Translations under genes and position numbers: made by a program
Shown here: positions 7,803 to 17,438 of the stretch, one piece after another
Layout of the letters: each line of letters starts with the position of its first letter
Position numbering within the stretch: position 1 is the first letter of the stretch
From: Prevotella sp. UBA4268
GTDB taxonomy: Bacteria; Bacteroidota; Bacteroidia; Bacteroidales; Bacteroidaceae
NCBI GenBank assembly: GCA_002395135.1
Contig: DGWC01000081.1
Span: 12,595 to 59,324 of the forward strand
Reading direction: 5' to 3'
DNA length: 46,730 bases
Notes under the pieces: model-generated
What the model was told of the DNA's origin: nothing
The model's database searches: none
Seen by the model: the letters and a program-made list of their open reading frames with translations, nothing else

Positions 7803-8945
7803 TTATTTGCCAAGAGCCTCTTCGATAGCCTTTCGGATGGCTTCACCCCTGACGTTCTTCCTGAAGATTTTGCCGTCTTTGTCAATCACCAAGATAAACG
7901 GGATGCCGTTGAACATGTAAGTCTTCATCACTTCCTTTCCGGCATCGGGCACCCAGCCCTGCTTCCAGGCCATGGCCTCTTCGGTCATTGCCTTCACCCA
8001 GTCGTCTTTCTTGGAGTCGATGGACACGCTGAGAAACTCCACCTTCTTGTTATCCATGTCGGCATAGATCTTTTTCATCTTCGGAATCTCAGCCCGGCAA
8101 GGTCCGCACCAGGAAGCCCAGAAATCCAAGACCACCACCTTGCCCAGATAGTCAGACAGTAGTTTGGTCTTTCCCTTCTCGTTCTGGAAACTGAAGTCGG
8201 GCGCTTTCGAGCCCACGCTGACGCGCTCCAGTCGCTCCTTTTTCTCTTTTTGCTCCTGATAATAGCGGTCAATCATCGGGCTGGCCGAAGGCGAAGAAGC
8301 CCTCAGTTGCGCGAGAGCCTCGTCAATCAACTGCTTGTTTTTGTCGTAATTCATTCTGTTGATCAGGAACAACACGCTGTTGCGGTCGGCATAATGCTCC
8401 ACCAGGTATCTCTTGGTGGCATTCTCGCGGTCAGTCAAACCATTATAAAGAGCAGTGGTTACCGCCTGGCGGCCTTCCTCAGAAGCAAACTTGTCCTTGT
8501 TCTTGAACGTCGACTGCGAGATACTTATCATAGACTGATAGTTCTGGTAGGAAAGATAATTGGCCAGGTTCATCAGTTCATTGTTCCTGCCGCCCTTGAT
8601 ATGCACATAGGGAGGATTGTTGATTCTCACCTTTGCCGTGTCCACGCCGCGGAAGTCAATCTCCATGTTCTCGTCTTCCAGCCACACGTTCACCTGCTGC
8701 CATTTGTCGCAGACAATCTGGATTTGTCCGATTTCCTCCACGGGAACATTCATGGAATACGCATGCGTATTGGGATCCACCAGCGCCGAGGCCAGTTCTA
8801 TCTTATCGGGATAGACGTAGCGAACCGCACTGACCTTGAACCCGTCAGAGATGAATTTCACATGTCCTTTGACATTGACCATTTGCTGGCCTTGAGCGCA
8901 AAGGTTCAAGGTCAGCAAAATAACTGCTAAAATGCTCTTTTTCAT
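7803..8945 (-). CDS. TlpA-type thioredoxin-fold lipoprotein/secreted protein (locus 1)
   Basis: A secreted thiol-disulfide oxidoreductase of 380 residues. MKKSILAVILLTLNLCAQGQ is a signal peptide. The N-terminal half is a beta-rich region, probably related to the DUF4369 domain that often precedes TlpA in Bacteroidota, followed by charged helices. The C-terminal half is an AhpC/TSA-type thioredoxin domain with the active site Cys280-Gly-Pro-Cys283 in WASWCGPCRAEIP and the cis-Pro segment NGIPFILVIDKDG. I start it at 8945 where the signal peptide begins; a longer frame to 9008 would read into susD. It is the last gene of locus 1, 11 bases after susD. TlpA-like proteins keep periplasmic partners reduced; the partner here is unknown. 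Confidence 0.88.
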   Translation of the reverse strand: MKKSILAVILLTLNLCAQGQQMVNVKGHVKFISDGFKVSAVRYVYPDKIELASALVDPNTHAYSMNVPVEEIGQIQIVCDKWQQVNVWLEDENMEIDFRGVDTAKVRINNPPYVHIKGGRNNELMNLANYLSYQNYQSMISISQSTFKNKDKFASEEGRQAVTTALYNGLTDRENATKRYLVEHYADRNSVLFLINRMNYDKNKQLIDEALAQLRASSPSASPMIDRYYQEQKEKKERLERVSVGSKAPDFSFQNEKGKTKLLSDYLGKVVVLDFWASWCGPCRAEIPKMKKIYADMDNKKVEFLSVSIDSKKDDWVKAMTEEAMAWKQGWVPDAGKEVMKTYMFNGIPFILVIDKDGKIFRKNVRGEAIRKAIEEALGK

Positions 8946-8956
8946 ATACCGTTGAT

Positions 8957-10528
8957 TTATTTTGCACTTACCGGATTGAATGCCTTCTCGTTCAGAGGAA
9001 TGCCCCACTGCGGATTATACTTCAGGATGGCATTGTCGATGGGCAGATACTGGAAGTAGTTGTCGGTGATGCTCTTCGACCATTGCTTGCTGCCGCTGCG
9101 GTGGGTGATGGTGGTCTTGCACCACGGTTTTCCCGTGTCATAGGCATAGCGCTTCAGGTCGAGTGTACGCTGCAACGACACCAGAGGCTGCTCGCGGCGG
9201 CGCTCGGTGAGAATCTCGTTGAGCAACTGGTCCTGATTCATAGACGCTCCACCCTGCAGATCTGTACTGTTGCCAGTGCCGAAATCATAGCGATAGGCAC
9301 GCAAGGTGTTCAGCGAAGCCAGTGCTGCGCTGAGGTTGTTGGTACGCGCCTCGGCCTCGGCCTTGATCAGAATCAGCAGCGGGAAAGTGAGGCTCTCGGT
9401 TGTAGACAGTTTTTCGCTGCGGAAATACACCATGCGCACGCCGTCGTCGTATTTCACATTGGCCACGGTGGTGGAATAGCCCGGCACGTTCAGCGCGAAC
9501 AGTTTCCAGCGCAGGTCGTGGTCTTTGTCGAAGAGAGACTGCCAGTCTTCTGAAGGATAATATTTCGTATTGCCACTACCTGTAGGTGCAGTTCTCCATA
9601 ACAGGTTCTCTTTGTTTCCGGTCTGCTCAAACACGTTGTCAGGTCCGCGGAACGTCATGTAATACTCAGGCGACACGCCCTCTTCAGGTTTCACAGCGCT
9701 GGTGGCCTCGTAATAGAAATCGCGGAAGTCATAGAACAGATTCTCGTTTCCGCCCTTTGTCTGCTGAGCCAGTTGCCATGCGCGCTGCGCATCGGCCAAG
9801 GCATTGTTCCAGTCGCGCAGATACAGGTAATACTCGGCACGCAATCCCAAGGCAGCCACCTTGCTGGCACGTGTGGGGTTGCCCACCGTCTGCGGTGCAT
9901 ACTCCACGGCATAGTCAAGATCTTCCTTCACCTGGTCCATCAGTTGCTGTGTGGTGGCCAGGTCTTTCTCCTCAACGGTGGGGTCGCCGCTTGTTCTCAA
10001 GGGCACCACCTTGGTGTCGTTGCTGCCGCCGGGATTATACATCGGTCCGTAGGTGAGCGCCAGGTTCATATACACCCATGCCCTTGCGGCACGTGCCTCT
10101 GCAATGATGCCCCTGGCATAGTCTGACGAGTTGTCGATGGCGCTCACGCCGTCGATCACATTATTGAAATAGCCGATCGCGCGATAGCCGTATGTCCATG
10201 TAAAAGGCGTTGACGTGGGATTATACATCGGCTCATAGAACATATAGGCAGCCAGGATGTCCAGATTGGGAAACGTGGCCGTATAGTTATAGTTCAACTG
10301 GTTTTCGCTGATTTCCAGATTGTCTCCCAGTGCCGCATACGAGCAACCGTAGTTGTTGTCCATGTGGAAATAGTTCAGCGTATTGACATTGTTGAGAAGA
10401 TTCTCAAACTGAGACACCTCTGTAGGAATCATCTTGCCCACGGGCTTCACATCCAGATAGTCATCGCACGAGGTAAGCATCGCACCTGCAGCGGCCACTA
10501 CCGACAGAATATAATATTTTGCTCTCAT
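8957..10528 (-). CDS. SusD/RagB-family outer-membrane lipoprotein (locus 1)
   Basis: A surface lipoprotein that caps the SusC channel and binds its ligand. The 523-residue product has a signal ending in the lipobox LTSC (Cys21) followed by DDYLDVKPVGKMIP, a typical SusD opening. Next come the helical TPR-like scaffold of the family (SKVAALGLRAEYYLYLRDWNNALADAQRAW) and the C-terminal segment LNEILTERRREQPL, characteristic of RagB/SusD. Its susC partner upstream is frameshifted, so this protein may have no channel to serve. Confidence 0.93.
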   Translation of the reverse strand: MRAKYYILSVVAAAGAMLTSCDDYLDVKPVGKMIPTEVSQFENLLNNVNTLNYFHMDNNYGCSYAALGDNLEISENQLNYNYTATFPNLDILAAYMFYEPMYNPTSTPFTWTYGYRAIGYFNNVIDGVSAIDNSSDYARGIIAEARAARAWVYMNLALTYGPMYNPGGSNDTKVVPLRTSGDPTVEEKDLATTQQLMDQVKEDLDYAVEYAPQTVGNPTRASKVAALGLRAEYYLYLRDWNNALADAQRAWQLAQQTKGGNENLFYDFRDFYYEATSAVKPEEGVSPEYYMTFRGPDNVFEQTGNKENLLWRTAPTGSGNTKYYPSEDWQSLFDKDHDLRWKLFALNVPGYSTTVANVKYDDGVRMVYFRSEKLSTTESLTFPLLILIKAEAEARTNNLSAALASLNTLRAYRYDFGTGNSTDLQGGASMNQDQLLNEILTERRREQPLVSLQRTLDLKRYAYDTGKPWCKTTITHRSGSKQWSKSITDNYFQYLPIDNAILKYNPQWGIPLNEKAFNPVSAK

Positions 10529-10552
10529 ATTGATTATTTCTTTTGATTGTTA

Positions 10553-12691
10553 TTATAATGTGAAAGAAACACCGATATAGTATTCAGGCTGGATGGGCAA
10601 TACAGAGTAGCCTGCATTTGAATTGGAGCCCATGCCACCGCCATAGTTGACTTCGAAGGTTTCCGGATCTACATCTACATCATTGGCAGTGATTCGGAAC
10701 AGGTTGCGTGCCTGCAGATAAATGCGTGCCGACGAGATTCCGATTCTGTTGATGAGATTCTTGCTGAAAGTGTAACTGAGCGTTAAGTCACGCAGTTTCG
10801 CATAGTCAGCATCAGCAATATTGACATCGCAGAACGGGAAGTAGAACATATCCATGTTCCAAGACTTGAACACAGGATAGATGGTGTTGGCCTCATCGCC
10901 CGCCTTCTGCCATCTCTGGCTGAAATAGCGGCTGGTGTAGTTGGATCCGTGGAAGGCATCCTTACGGAACACATGTCCCAACTTGGCGATGAACATGAAC
11001 GACAGATCCCAGTTCTTGTATGAGAAGTGGTTGGTGAGCGACATATCCGTCTTGGGCACTGTTGTTCCTTGATACACCACATCGTCGACTGTTGCTGTTG
11101 ACGCAAGGGCTGCCGATCCGTCTGGTTTATAAATCATCGTCTCACCTTTTTCGTTCAATCCGGCGAACTTGTAGCCGAACAGTCCGTACATGGGATAGCC
11201 TTCAGCATGAATAGGCGTTGTCCATGCCCATGATGTGGAATAGTTGCGATCCACATTATACTCTTTCACCTCACTGTGGTTGAACGATACGTTGTAAGTG
11301 ACATCCCAGCGGAAATCGCGCGTCAGCACCGGCGTGCCTTGGATGGAGATTTCATATCCGCGGTTCAGAATCTCGCCTACGTTCTTGATAATGCTTGTTG
11401 CACCAGACGTGGGGTCGAGGGCATCGGAAGCCAACAAGTCGGAACTGCTCTTGCGGTAGTAGTCCAACGACAACCCAAAGCGGTTATGGAAAGCGTTGAA
11501 GTCGATACCAACATTGATGGTACGTGTCTTCTCCCAACGCAACGAGTTATTGGGATAAGAGGAGATGCCGTACGACACACCGTCGGTCACGTTGGTATAT
11601 GATCCGGCAGAAAGAATGAGGTACGGACCCTGCGACAGGGAAATATTACCGTTGATACCATAAGAAGCACGAAGGTTCAGACGGTCAACCCATGCCACAT
11701 CGAAAAACTTCTCATTGGCAATCTTCCAGGTACCACCCACTGACCACAGCGGCTTATGGCGATACTTGGGATCGGTTCCGAAGAAGTTGGTCAAGTCCTC
11801 ACGAATACTACCGCTGATGAGATAACGGTTATCATATTCGTAACTGCCGTTGAAATACCAGGAAACGAAGCGGTTGTCAACATACGCATAACTACCGTAT
11901 GCCACATTGCCCGAAATGGTATTGCCGTTAATCATGTCCTGATTATAGGAACCGCCCTTGAAATCCTTGATGTTAATGGGGGTGAAACTACCTGCCGTGG
12001 CATTATATCCCAAACGGGTCTCATAGGTATTGTCGTCGCGTGTGATACGGCGCACCTCGTTACCGGCCAGTGCATTCACATGGTGCTTGCCATAGGTCCA
12101 GTCGTAGTTAATCTGCGTACGCAGCGTCCAGTTCTCATTGCTGTAGCGACGCTCGCTGATCATGTCACCGTCTGGCACATAGTGATTAGAAGGAGTCTTG
12201 ATAGAGGTGCTATTGTTGTATGCCAAGCGCATCAGATAACTGTTGGCACCATAGATAGCCTTGTAGATGGAGTTGCCCTTGGTCCAGTTGCCGCCGAACT
12301 CGGCCGACAGTCCCTGCCAGATGTGCGCTCTGAGATAGCCGCTGAGGCGGGTGCTGAACGAATGGGTGGTGTTGTAACTCTCGTAAGAGTCGCGGATGGG
12401 ATTATAAGTGGTCTCTTTCAGTCCGCTGTATTTGGCATAGAGTTGTTCCGTTCCGTAACTGATGGTGCGCAACTGGGTGAGTTCGCCGTTGTCGTCCTTC
12501 AGTCGGTTGTAGGGTTTGTAATAACTGGAGAAGTCGGTGTATGACTTCCAACCGGTATTGGGAGCCTTGGCACGGCTGTAGTTGACGTTGGCAGAAACGC
12601 CCACCTTGAGGAACTTATAAGGCTGCCACTCGTTCTTGAAGTCTACGAGCAGGCGGTTGTCGTGGGTATTGATAAACGACCCCTGACTATT
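10553..12691 (-). pseudogene. SusC-family transporter, C-terminal part after a frameshift (locus 1)
   Basis: This frame encodes the TonB-dependent beta-barrel of the SusC protein whose first 446 residues are at 12687-14027. It resumes as NSQGSFINTHDNRLLVDFKNEWQP just where the first part stops and runs to a normal barrel end (PEYYIGVSFTL). No proper start exists; an internal GTG at 12604 is the first candidate and lies inside the barrel. Removing one base from the T-run 12690-12692 joins the two parts into one protein of about 1157 residues, the usual SusC length. The rest of the frame is intact, so the lesion is recent or a sequencing error. Confidence 0.88.
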
Positions 12692-14027
12692 TATAGTTCA
12701 CTGCCAGGTTGTAGCGGTTGTTCTCAGTGCCTCCGTTGAGTCCCACGTTGTGAGTCTGCGTGAAGGCTGTCCTGAACATATGTTTCTCCATCTCCTTCAG
12801 TCCGTCCACTTGCCTGAGGGCATTGATCTGCTGAGTGAACTCACTCTCATTGATGAACCCAGCCTTGCGTTGTGCCAGCAGATAGGTGACATCGCTGGCG
12901 TATGCACTCTTGTAGGAAAGCGAATAAGTGGATGAAGAGGGAGAAAGGTCATAGAGAGCCAGTTCGGCATCGATATATTCTGACGTAGAAGACTGGTGCA
13001 GATAACTCAGGTCGGGTTTCGACTCAAAGCGGAAAGTGCCTTTATAACTGAGAGTGGTCTTCTGCTGGCGGCCCGACTTGGTGGTAACCACAATCACACC
13101 GTTGGCAGCACGTGAACCATAGATAGAAGAGGCAACGCCGTCTTTCAGCACGGTGATGTTCTCGATGTTGTCGGGGTTGAGGTCGCTCAGGCTGCCCTCG
13201 GTGGGATAACCGTCGACGACAATCAGCGGGTTCTGCTCGGCGGTCAGCGTAGAGAGTCCGCGGATAGAGATGTTGCCGTCCTTATCGAGCACCATGCCCG
13301 GCACCTGTCCTTCGATGATGTTCTTGAGGTTGCTGTTCAACTTGCGCTCCAACTGCTGCGTGTTGATGGTTCCGAAAGAGCCGGTGGTTCGCTCGCGCGA
13401 GATGGTCTGATAACCAGTTACAATGACCTCGTTGAGCAGATTGTCCGACTCGAGGGTGACATCGCGGCGGAGCGGTGCATTGCCGTCCGACAGTTGCAGC
13501 GTGTAGTTCTCTGTTCCGATATAAGAGAACTCCACCTGACAGGCAGTTGCCGGGATTTTCAGGCTGTATCGTCCGTCGTTGTCGGTTATGGTGCGCACAT
13601 TACTGTTGGCCAGTGCCACAGTGGCTCCTATGAGCGCCTCGCCGCCCCCGTCTTTCACTGTTCCTGAGATGAGTCGCGTAAGTCCGCCATTCTGTTTGCG
13701 GGTAACGGTGACAATGTTGCCCTCTATCTCATAGTTGCAGCCCAGTTGGCCGAATACGTCTGAGAGCACCTGGCGCACAGGTTTGTCGGTCTCGCGCACG
13801 GTGACGCGCGGCAGTTGATTGGCCAGTTCTGACTTGCAGAGGAAGTTGAGTCCTGTCTGTTTGGTCACTTCGTTGAAGAAATCCTTCACATTGGCGGATT
13901 TCAGGTTGAGCGTCACTTTCTTCTGCGCAGCCTGCTGTGCCATGGCCGTGGATGTATGCGGCGCAATGAACCACAGGGCGAGAAGAAGGAGCACGAACAC
14001 TTGTCTGACTTTTCCAAATTGTTGCAT
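12687..14027 (-). pseudogene. SusC-family transporter, N-terminal part up to the frameshift (locus 1)
   Basis: The first 446 residues of a TonB-linked outer-membrane transporter. In order: a signal peptide (about residues 1-31), an STN secretin/TonB domain (KKVTLNLKSANVKDFF, residues ~37-110) that in FecA-like receptors signals to FecR, a CarboxypepD_reg-like Ig domain (~115-200), and the plug domain with IYGSRAANGVIVVTTK. It then ends prematurely at NNRYNLAVNYK by a TAG at 12687-12689. As read, it would make a signalling domain and plug without a barrel. It follows fecR by 25 bases. Confidence 0.88.
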
Positions 14028-14052
14028 GTCTCTCTTGTTTTTTAAAGGGTTA

Positions 14053-15159
14053 TTATTTGGGTTGACTAATTGTAATCAGATTGTTATGAATAGTGATTCT
14101 CAGGCCGGTCACGTGGTGGATGGCCTTGAGAGCCGGCTCTATGTCGCCATATTTGTTGATGGTTCCGGTGAAGGCAATCTGGCGAGTATCCTCGGTGTCG
14201 AATTCCACTCGCTTGTTGTACCATCGCGACAATACCCGCATGAGTTTTTCCAGCGGACAGTTGTCGAACACGAATGAGCCGGTGTTCCACGACACATAGG
14301 GGGCAATGTCGGCGGTGGTGAAGGTGCAACTGCCGTTTGAAAGAATGGCCATCTGTCCGGGCTTCATCATCTGCTCCTGCCCGTTGCGGGGCGTGATGCT
14401 GATGCTTCCGCTGACAAGCACGATGCGCGTCATGCCGGCATCGTCGCGAGTGTTCACGTTGAACTCGGTGCCATAAACCTTAATCACACCGTCAGGCATG
14501 TTGATGATAAAGGGGTGTCTGCTGTCTTTAGCGACGAAGAAATAGGCTTCGCCATCGAGATCCACTGTGCGGGTGCCGCCAGTGAATGTCAGCGGGTAGG
14601 TGAACGAAGAGCCATAGTTAAGATGTACGCGCGAACCGTCTTCTAACGTCAGCCAGAACTCGCTGTCATGGTGAGTGGTGAGCACTCGCTCCTGGGTCTT
14701 GTCCGCTGGTTGGAGATTGATTTCCCTGGCGGTGGCCTCTTCGGTGCTTTTCACGTTGAGCGTCTGTCCCTCCACACTCAGCGTGGCTTGGTTCTTGCCG
14801 CTTTGCTGGGCTTGGGTGATATTGGCCAGCACCTCTTCGGTCAACTGGGGCGGCTGAGGTTTCTTGTTGCCGCTGAAATACCAGGCACCGATGGCGATGG
14901 CACAGACGAGGACGGCTGCATAGCGAAGCAGGCGAATCCATTTCTCTCGCCGGGCATCCTTGCTGGCGGCATCATGCGGTTCAATGCTGCTGTACAGGCG
15001 ATATCGCTCAGCCAGGTTCTTCTTGCTGAGCAAGGCATCGAACTTGCTTTTCAACTCGGCATCCTCAGAGAGCATCCGGTTGAGAAGCAGGCGGTCTTCA
15101 TCGCTGACTGTACCCCACAAATAATCAGAAATCAGTTCATTGATGTTTCTATCACTCAT
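14053..15159 (-). CDS. FecR-family anti-sigma factor (locus 1)
   Basis: An inner-membrane anti-sigma factor of 368 residues. The cytoplasmic N-terminus (MSDRNINELISDYLWG) would hold the ECF sigma factor. One membrane segment (LRYAAVLVCAIAIGAWYF, ~residues 85-105) is followed by the periplasmic FecR domain (FWLTLEDGSRVHLNYGS, GEAYFFVAKD, YGTEFNVNT) and a C-terminal DUF4974/STN-like domain (FVFDNCPLEKLMRVLSRWYN to ITIHNNLITIS). I start at the ATG at 15159, which gives the usual short N-terminus. It is strongly similar to the locus 2 FecR, even at nucleotide level (see findings). It lies between the sigma gene and susC. Confidence 0.92.
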   Translation of the reverse strand: MSDRNINELISDYLWGTVSDEDRLLLNRMLSEDAELKSKFDALLSKKNLAERYRLYSSIEPHDAASKDARREKWIRLLRYAAVLVCAIAIGAWYFSGNKKPQPPQLTEEVLANITQAQQSGKNQATLSVEGQTLNVKSTEEATAREINLQPADKTQERVLTTHHDSEFWLTLEDGSRVHLNYGSSFTYPLTFTGGTRTVDLDGEAYFFVAKDSRHPFIINMPDGVIKVYGTEFNVNTRDDAGMTRIVLVSGSISITPRNGQEQMMKPGQMAILSNGSCTFTTADIAPYVSWNTGSFVFDNCPLEKLMRVLSRWYNKRVEFDTEDTRQIAFTGTINKYGDIEPALKAIHHVTGLRITIHNNLITISQPK

Positions 15160-15267
15160 CGTCTTCCAATGTGTTATTCTATTCAACTCTCTATCTCTAT
15201 AACACTTTGAAAGTTAAAATGGGGGATGCCGAAACGGGGAAAAGTGAAAAAAAGAGAAAAGGCCAGA

Positions 15268-15837
15268 CTAATTTGCTGCCAAGAGAAAGAGAAGGAAAGA
15301 CATCTCGCCCAATTCCTCTTTCAACCGCGATACTGCCTTGTGCTTTTGGGTTTTAACGGTTTCGGTGCTAATCTGCAGAGCCTCGCCAATCTCCTTATAC
15401 GTTTTTCCTTCCATACAGAGAAGGAACACTTCGCGCTGGCGCAAAGGCAGCGCATCGATTTTCTTGAACAAAAGACGGAAAATCTCTTCGGTGAAGAAGT
15501 TCTCTTCGCCATTGCTGACAGAGAATTCTTCGTATTGAAGTTTCAGTGAGTTAATATATTTTTCCTCCGTTTTCTTGCGCCGCAGCGAATTAATCGACTT
15601 GTTGCGCACGCTGTTATACAGATACGACTTCACCATGGGCTCGTTTCTCATGTCGATGTCGGCCTGCCGTTCACACACAACCTGAAAAATGCTCTGAACA
15701 ATATCCTTTGCCACATCCTCGTTCACCACTATCTGCATAGAATAGCCCACCAGCGCTTTATAATAATTATCATAAAGGCTGGTCAGTTGCTCACCCGCAG
15801 AAGTGTCTTTCGAAAAGTTATTTACTCTCTTTTTCAT
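15268..15837 (-). CDS. ECF-type RNA polymerase sigma factor (locus 1)
   Basis: A 189-residue sigma-70 family protein with only regions 2 and 4. Region 2 includes LYDNYYKALVGYSMQIV and VAKDIVQSIFQVV; region 4 includes LPLRQREVFLLCMEGKTYKEI and the helix-turn-helix ALQISTETVKTQKHKAVSRL. It should direct transcription of its own locus and be held by the FecR encoded just downstream. The ATG at 15837 is chosen; the frame extends to a TTG at 15855 that overlaps the leader. Confidence 0.92.
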   Translation of the reverse strand: MKKRVNNFSKDTSAGEQLTSLYDNYYKALVGYSMQIVVNEDVAKDIVQSIFQVVCERQADIDMRNEPMVKSYLYNSVRNKSINSLRRKKTEEKYINSLKLQYEEFSVSNGEENFFTEEIFRLLFKKIDALPLRQREVFLLCMEGKTYKEIGEALQISTETVKTQKHKAVSRLKEELGEMSFLLFLLAAN

Positions 15838-15859
15838 GTGACGATACTTATTCAATCTG

Positions 15860-15867
15860 CAAAATTA
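15860..15867 (-). promoter_or_regulatory. -7 element of the locus 1 sigma gene
   Basis: TAATTTTG on the minus strand matches TAnnTTTG, 22 bases upstream of the sigma ATG. No clear TTTG lies at the right distance, so the promoter is only half supported. It suggests the sigma gene is made by the primary sigma factor. Confidence 0.4.
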
Positions 15868-15945
15868 TAAAAAAAATGGAAACACCATTCTATTTATTCA
15901 TTTTTTAACAACTCAAGCCATCCGTGCTTTGTCTCTCCCTCTTTC

Positions 15946-15968
15946 CCCGCCATTCCATTACTTTTCAG
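15946..15968 (+). repeat. right copy of the 23-bp direct repeat bracketing locus 1
   Basis: Contains CCCGCCATTCCATT followed by A and CTTTTCAG. It differs from 7705-7727 at one position and lies between the locus 1 sigma gene and the tsaE promoter. Confidence 0.75.
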
Positions 15969-16045
15969 ACTGTAGACTACCACTTTGCGCCCCATTGCCC
16001 AGACCTACGCCCCCCGCATAACTTGACAATTTTTTTGATAAATAT

Positions 16046-16076
16046 TTTGCCGATTATCAGAATATTGCTAACTTTG
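16046..16076 (+). promoter_or_regulatory. promoter of tsaE
   Basis: TTTG at 16046-16049, a 19-base spacer, then TAACTTTG at 16069-16076: a full Bacteroidota consensus promoter with a leader of about 40 bases before tsaE. Confidence 0.65.
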
Positions 16077-16120
16077 CGCGTGACAAAAGCCCCGAAGGGC
16101 TGGAAAAGGAAACAGTAATC

Positions 16121-16603
16121 ATGGAAATCAGCATCAACGATATCAGCGACATTCGCGAGGCGGCTCGCCAGTTTCTCACCTTCATACAAGAGAAATCGCA
16201 GCAACGGCAGTGCGGCATTCCCCACGTCTTTGCCTTCTATGGCAAGATGGGAGCGGGCAAAACCACTTTTATCAAGGCTCTCTGCGAGGAACTGGGCGTT
16301 GACGATACCGTCACTTCGCCCACTTTCGCCATTGTCAACGAGTATGAGGTGGACGAGCACGCCCGCCTGACGGATGATGAATATGCCAGGATACGTCCGT
16401 CGCGCATCTGCCATTTCGATTTCTACCGCATCAAGCGGCTGGAAGAGGTGTACGACATGGGCTACGAGGAATATTTCTACAGCGATGCGCTCTGTCTCGT
16501 GGAGTGGCCCGAACTGATTGAAGACCTGTTGCCGCAGGACGCGGTGAGGGTGACCATCGCGGTGGACGAGCACGGCATGAGGACGGTTTCGGTGGAAGAT
16601 TAA
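16121..16603 (+). CDS. tsaE: tRNA threonylcarbamoyladenosine biosynthesis ATPase TsaE
   Basis: The ATPase subunit that works with TsaB and TsaD to place threonylcarbamoyl on A37 of ANN-decoding tRNAs, in the cytosol. The 160-residue product has the Walker A loop GKMGAGKTT (residues 41-49), the family segment VTSPTFAIVNEYE, and the CHFDFYRIKRLEEVYDMGYEEY and LVEWPELIEDLLP blocks. Length is normal. In many Bacteroidota porX and tsaE are neighbours; here locus 1 separates them. Confidence 0.95.
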   Translation: MEISINDISDIREAARQFLTFIQEKSQQRQCGIPHVFAFYGKMGAGKTTFIKALCEELGVDDTVTSPTFAIVNEYEVDEHARLTDDEYARIRPSRICHFDFYRIKRLEEVYDMGYEEYFYSDALCLVEWPELIEDLLPQDAVRVTIAVDEHGMRTVSVED

Positions 16604-16702
16604 TAGCGACAGCGCTCGTCAGAGGGGGGGAGGAAAAAGGCGGCGAAGCCCGTGCGAGCGTTGAAAAAACGGATATTATCAATACAAGACGAAGAGAGAT
16701 TC

Positions 16703-17272
16703 ATGAGAGAGGAAAGGCTGATCATAGAACAACTGAACAGCGGATCGTATGACAGTTTCAAACGGTTGTACGACCTGTGGGCAGACCGCCTTTATCTTTT
16801 CGTGTTCAAACTGGTGAAATCAGAGGCCATCGCCCAGGACATTGTACAGGAATGTTTCATCAAGATATGGGAGAACCGCATGGGCATACACCCCGAAAAG
16901 CCCTTTAAGTCGTATCTTTTCACCATTGCCTATAACCGCATCGTGAACGGTTTCAGGGCGCAGTTGCGCCATCCGATGATGGGCGAATACATCGGCTACA
17001 CTTCCACGCTGGCCGATGAGAACAATGCAGAACGACATCTCAGCATGGAGGAATTCCTTGACCGCCTACAGCAGGCAAAGATAAAACTCACCGAGCGCCA
17101 GCGAGAAGTGTTTGAAATGAGCAAGGAAGAGAATCTCTCGCATGCGGAGATTGAGCAGCGGCTGGGCATCAGCAACCAGGCCGTGCGCAACTACCTGGCA
17201 TCGGCACTGAGAAAAATACGTAGCGAACTGAAAGACTATGCCCCGCTGCTCGCCCTGTATTGCCTGCTGTAA
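16703..17272 (+). CDS. ECF-type RNA polymerase sigma factor (locus 2)
   Basis: A 189-residue ECF sigma factor. Region 2: FKRLYDLWADRLYLFVFKLV and IAQDIVQECFIKIWENR. Region 4: LTERQREVFEMSKEENLSHAEI and the helix-turn-helix LGISNQAVRNYLASALRKI. I use the ATG at 16703 rather than the GTG at 16652, whose extension falls in a G-rich, non-conserved stretch. It lies 99 bases after tsaE with no clear promoter, so it may be partly co-transcribed with it. Its presumed partner FecR begins 743 bases downstream because a lipoprotein cassette has been inserted between them. Confidence 0.92.
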   Translation: MREERLIIEQLNSGSYDSFKRLYDLWADRLYLFVFKLVKSEAIAQDIVQECFIKIWENRMGIHPEKPFKSYLFTIAYNRIVNGFRAQLRHPMMGEYIGYTSTLADENNAERHLSMEEFLDRLQQAKIKLTERQREVFEMSKEENLSHAEIEQRLGISNQAVRNYLASALRKIRSELKDYAPLLALYCLL

Positions 17273-17340
17273 ACAGGGTAAATCCGCTTTCACCATACAT
17301 TTTCCCGTTTTTTCACTTTTTGGGGAAAAACACACAAAAA

Positions 17341-17406
17341 CGCAATTACAAATGGCGTGCAGATTTGTATTACCTATAAAAAACAGAATTCTATGAATAC
17401 TTTCCA
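17341..17406 (+). repeat. left copy of a 66-bp direct repeat flanking the lipoprotein cassette
   Basis: Runs from CGCAATTACAAATGG to ATGAATACTTTCCA. It matches 17965-18029 with only one difference, six instead of five A in an A-run. The copy ends with the first bases of fecR; its truncated frame reads MNTFQNE and stops. Confidence 0.93.
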
Positions 17407-17438
17407 GAATGAATGATTACCAAATAAAGTCACAGAAT

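Noticed and set aside
12687..12692. Programmed frameshift or phase variation in susC
   Set aside because: The run is only three bases, without slippery heptamer or downstream structure that I can see; a simple indel or sequencing error is more likely.
16652..16702. GTG start at 16652 for the locus 2 sigma factor
   Set aside because: The extension translates a G-rich intergenic stretch and exceeds the normal ECF N-terminus; the ATG at 16703 fits better.
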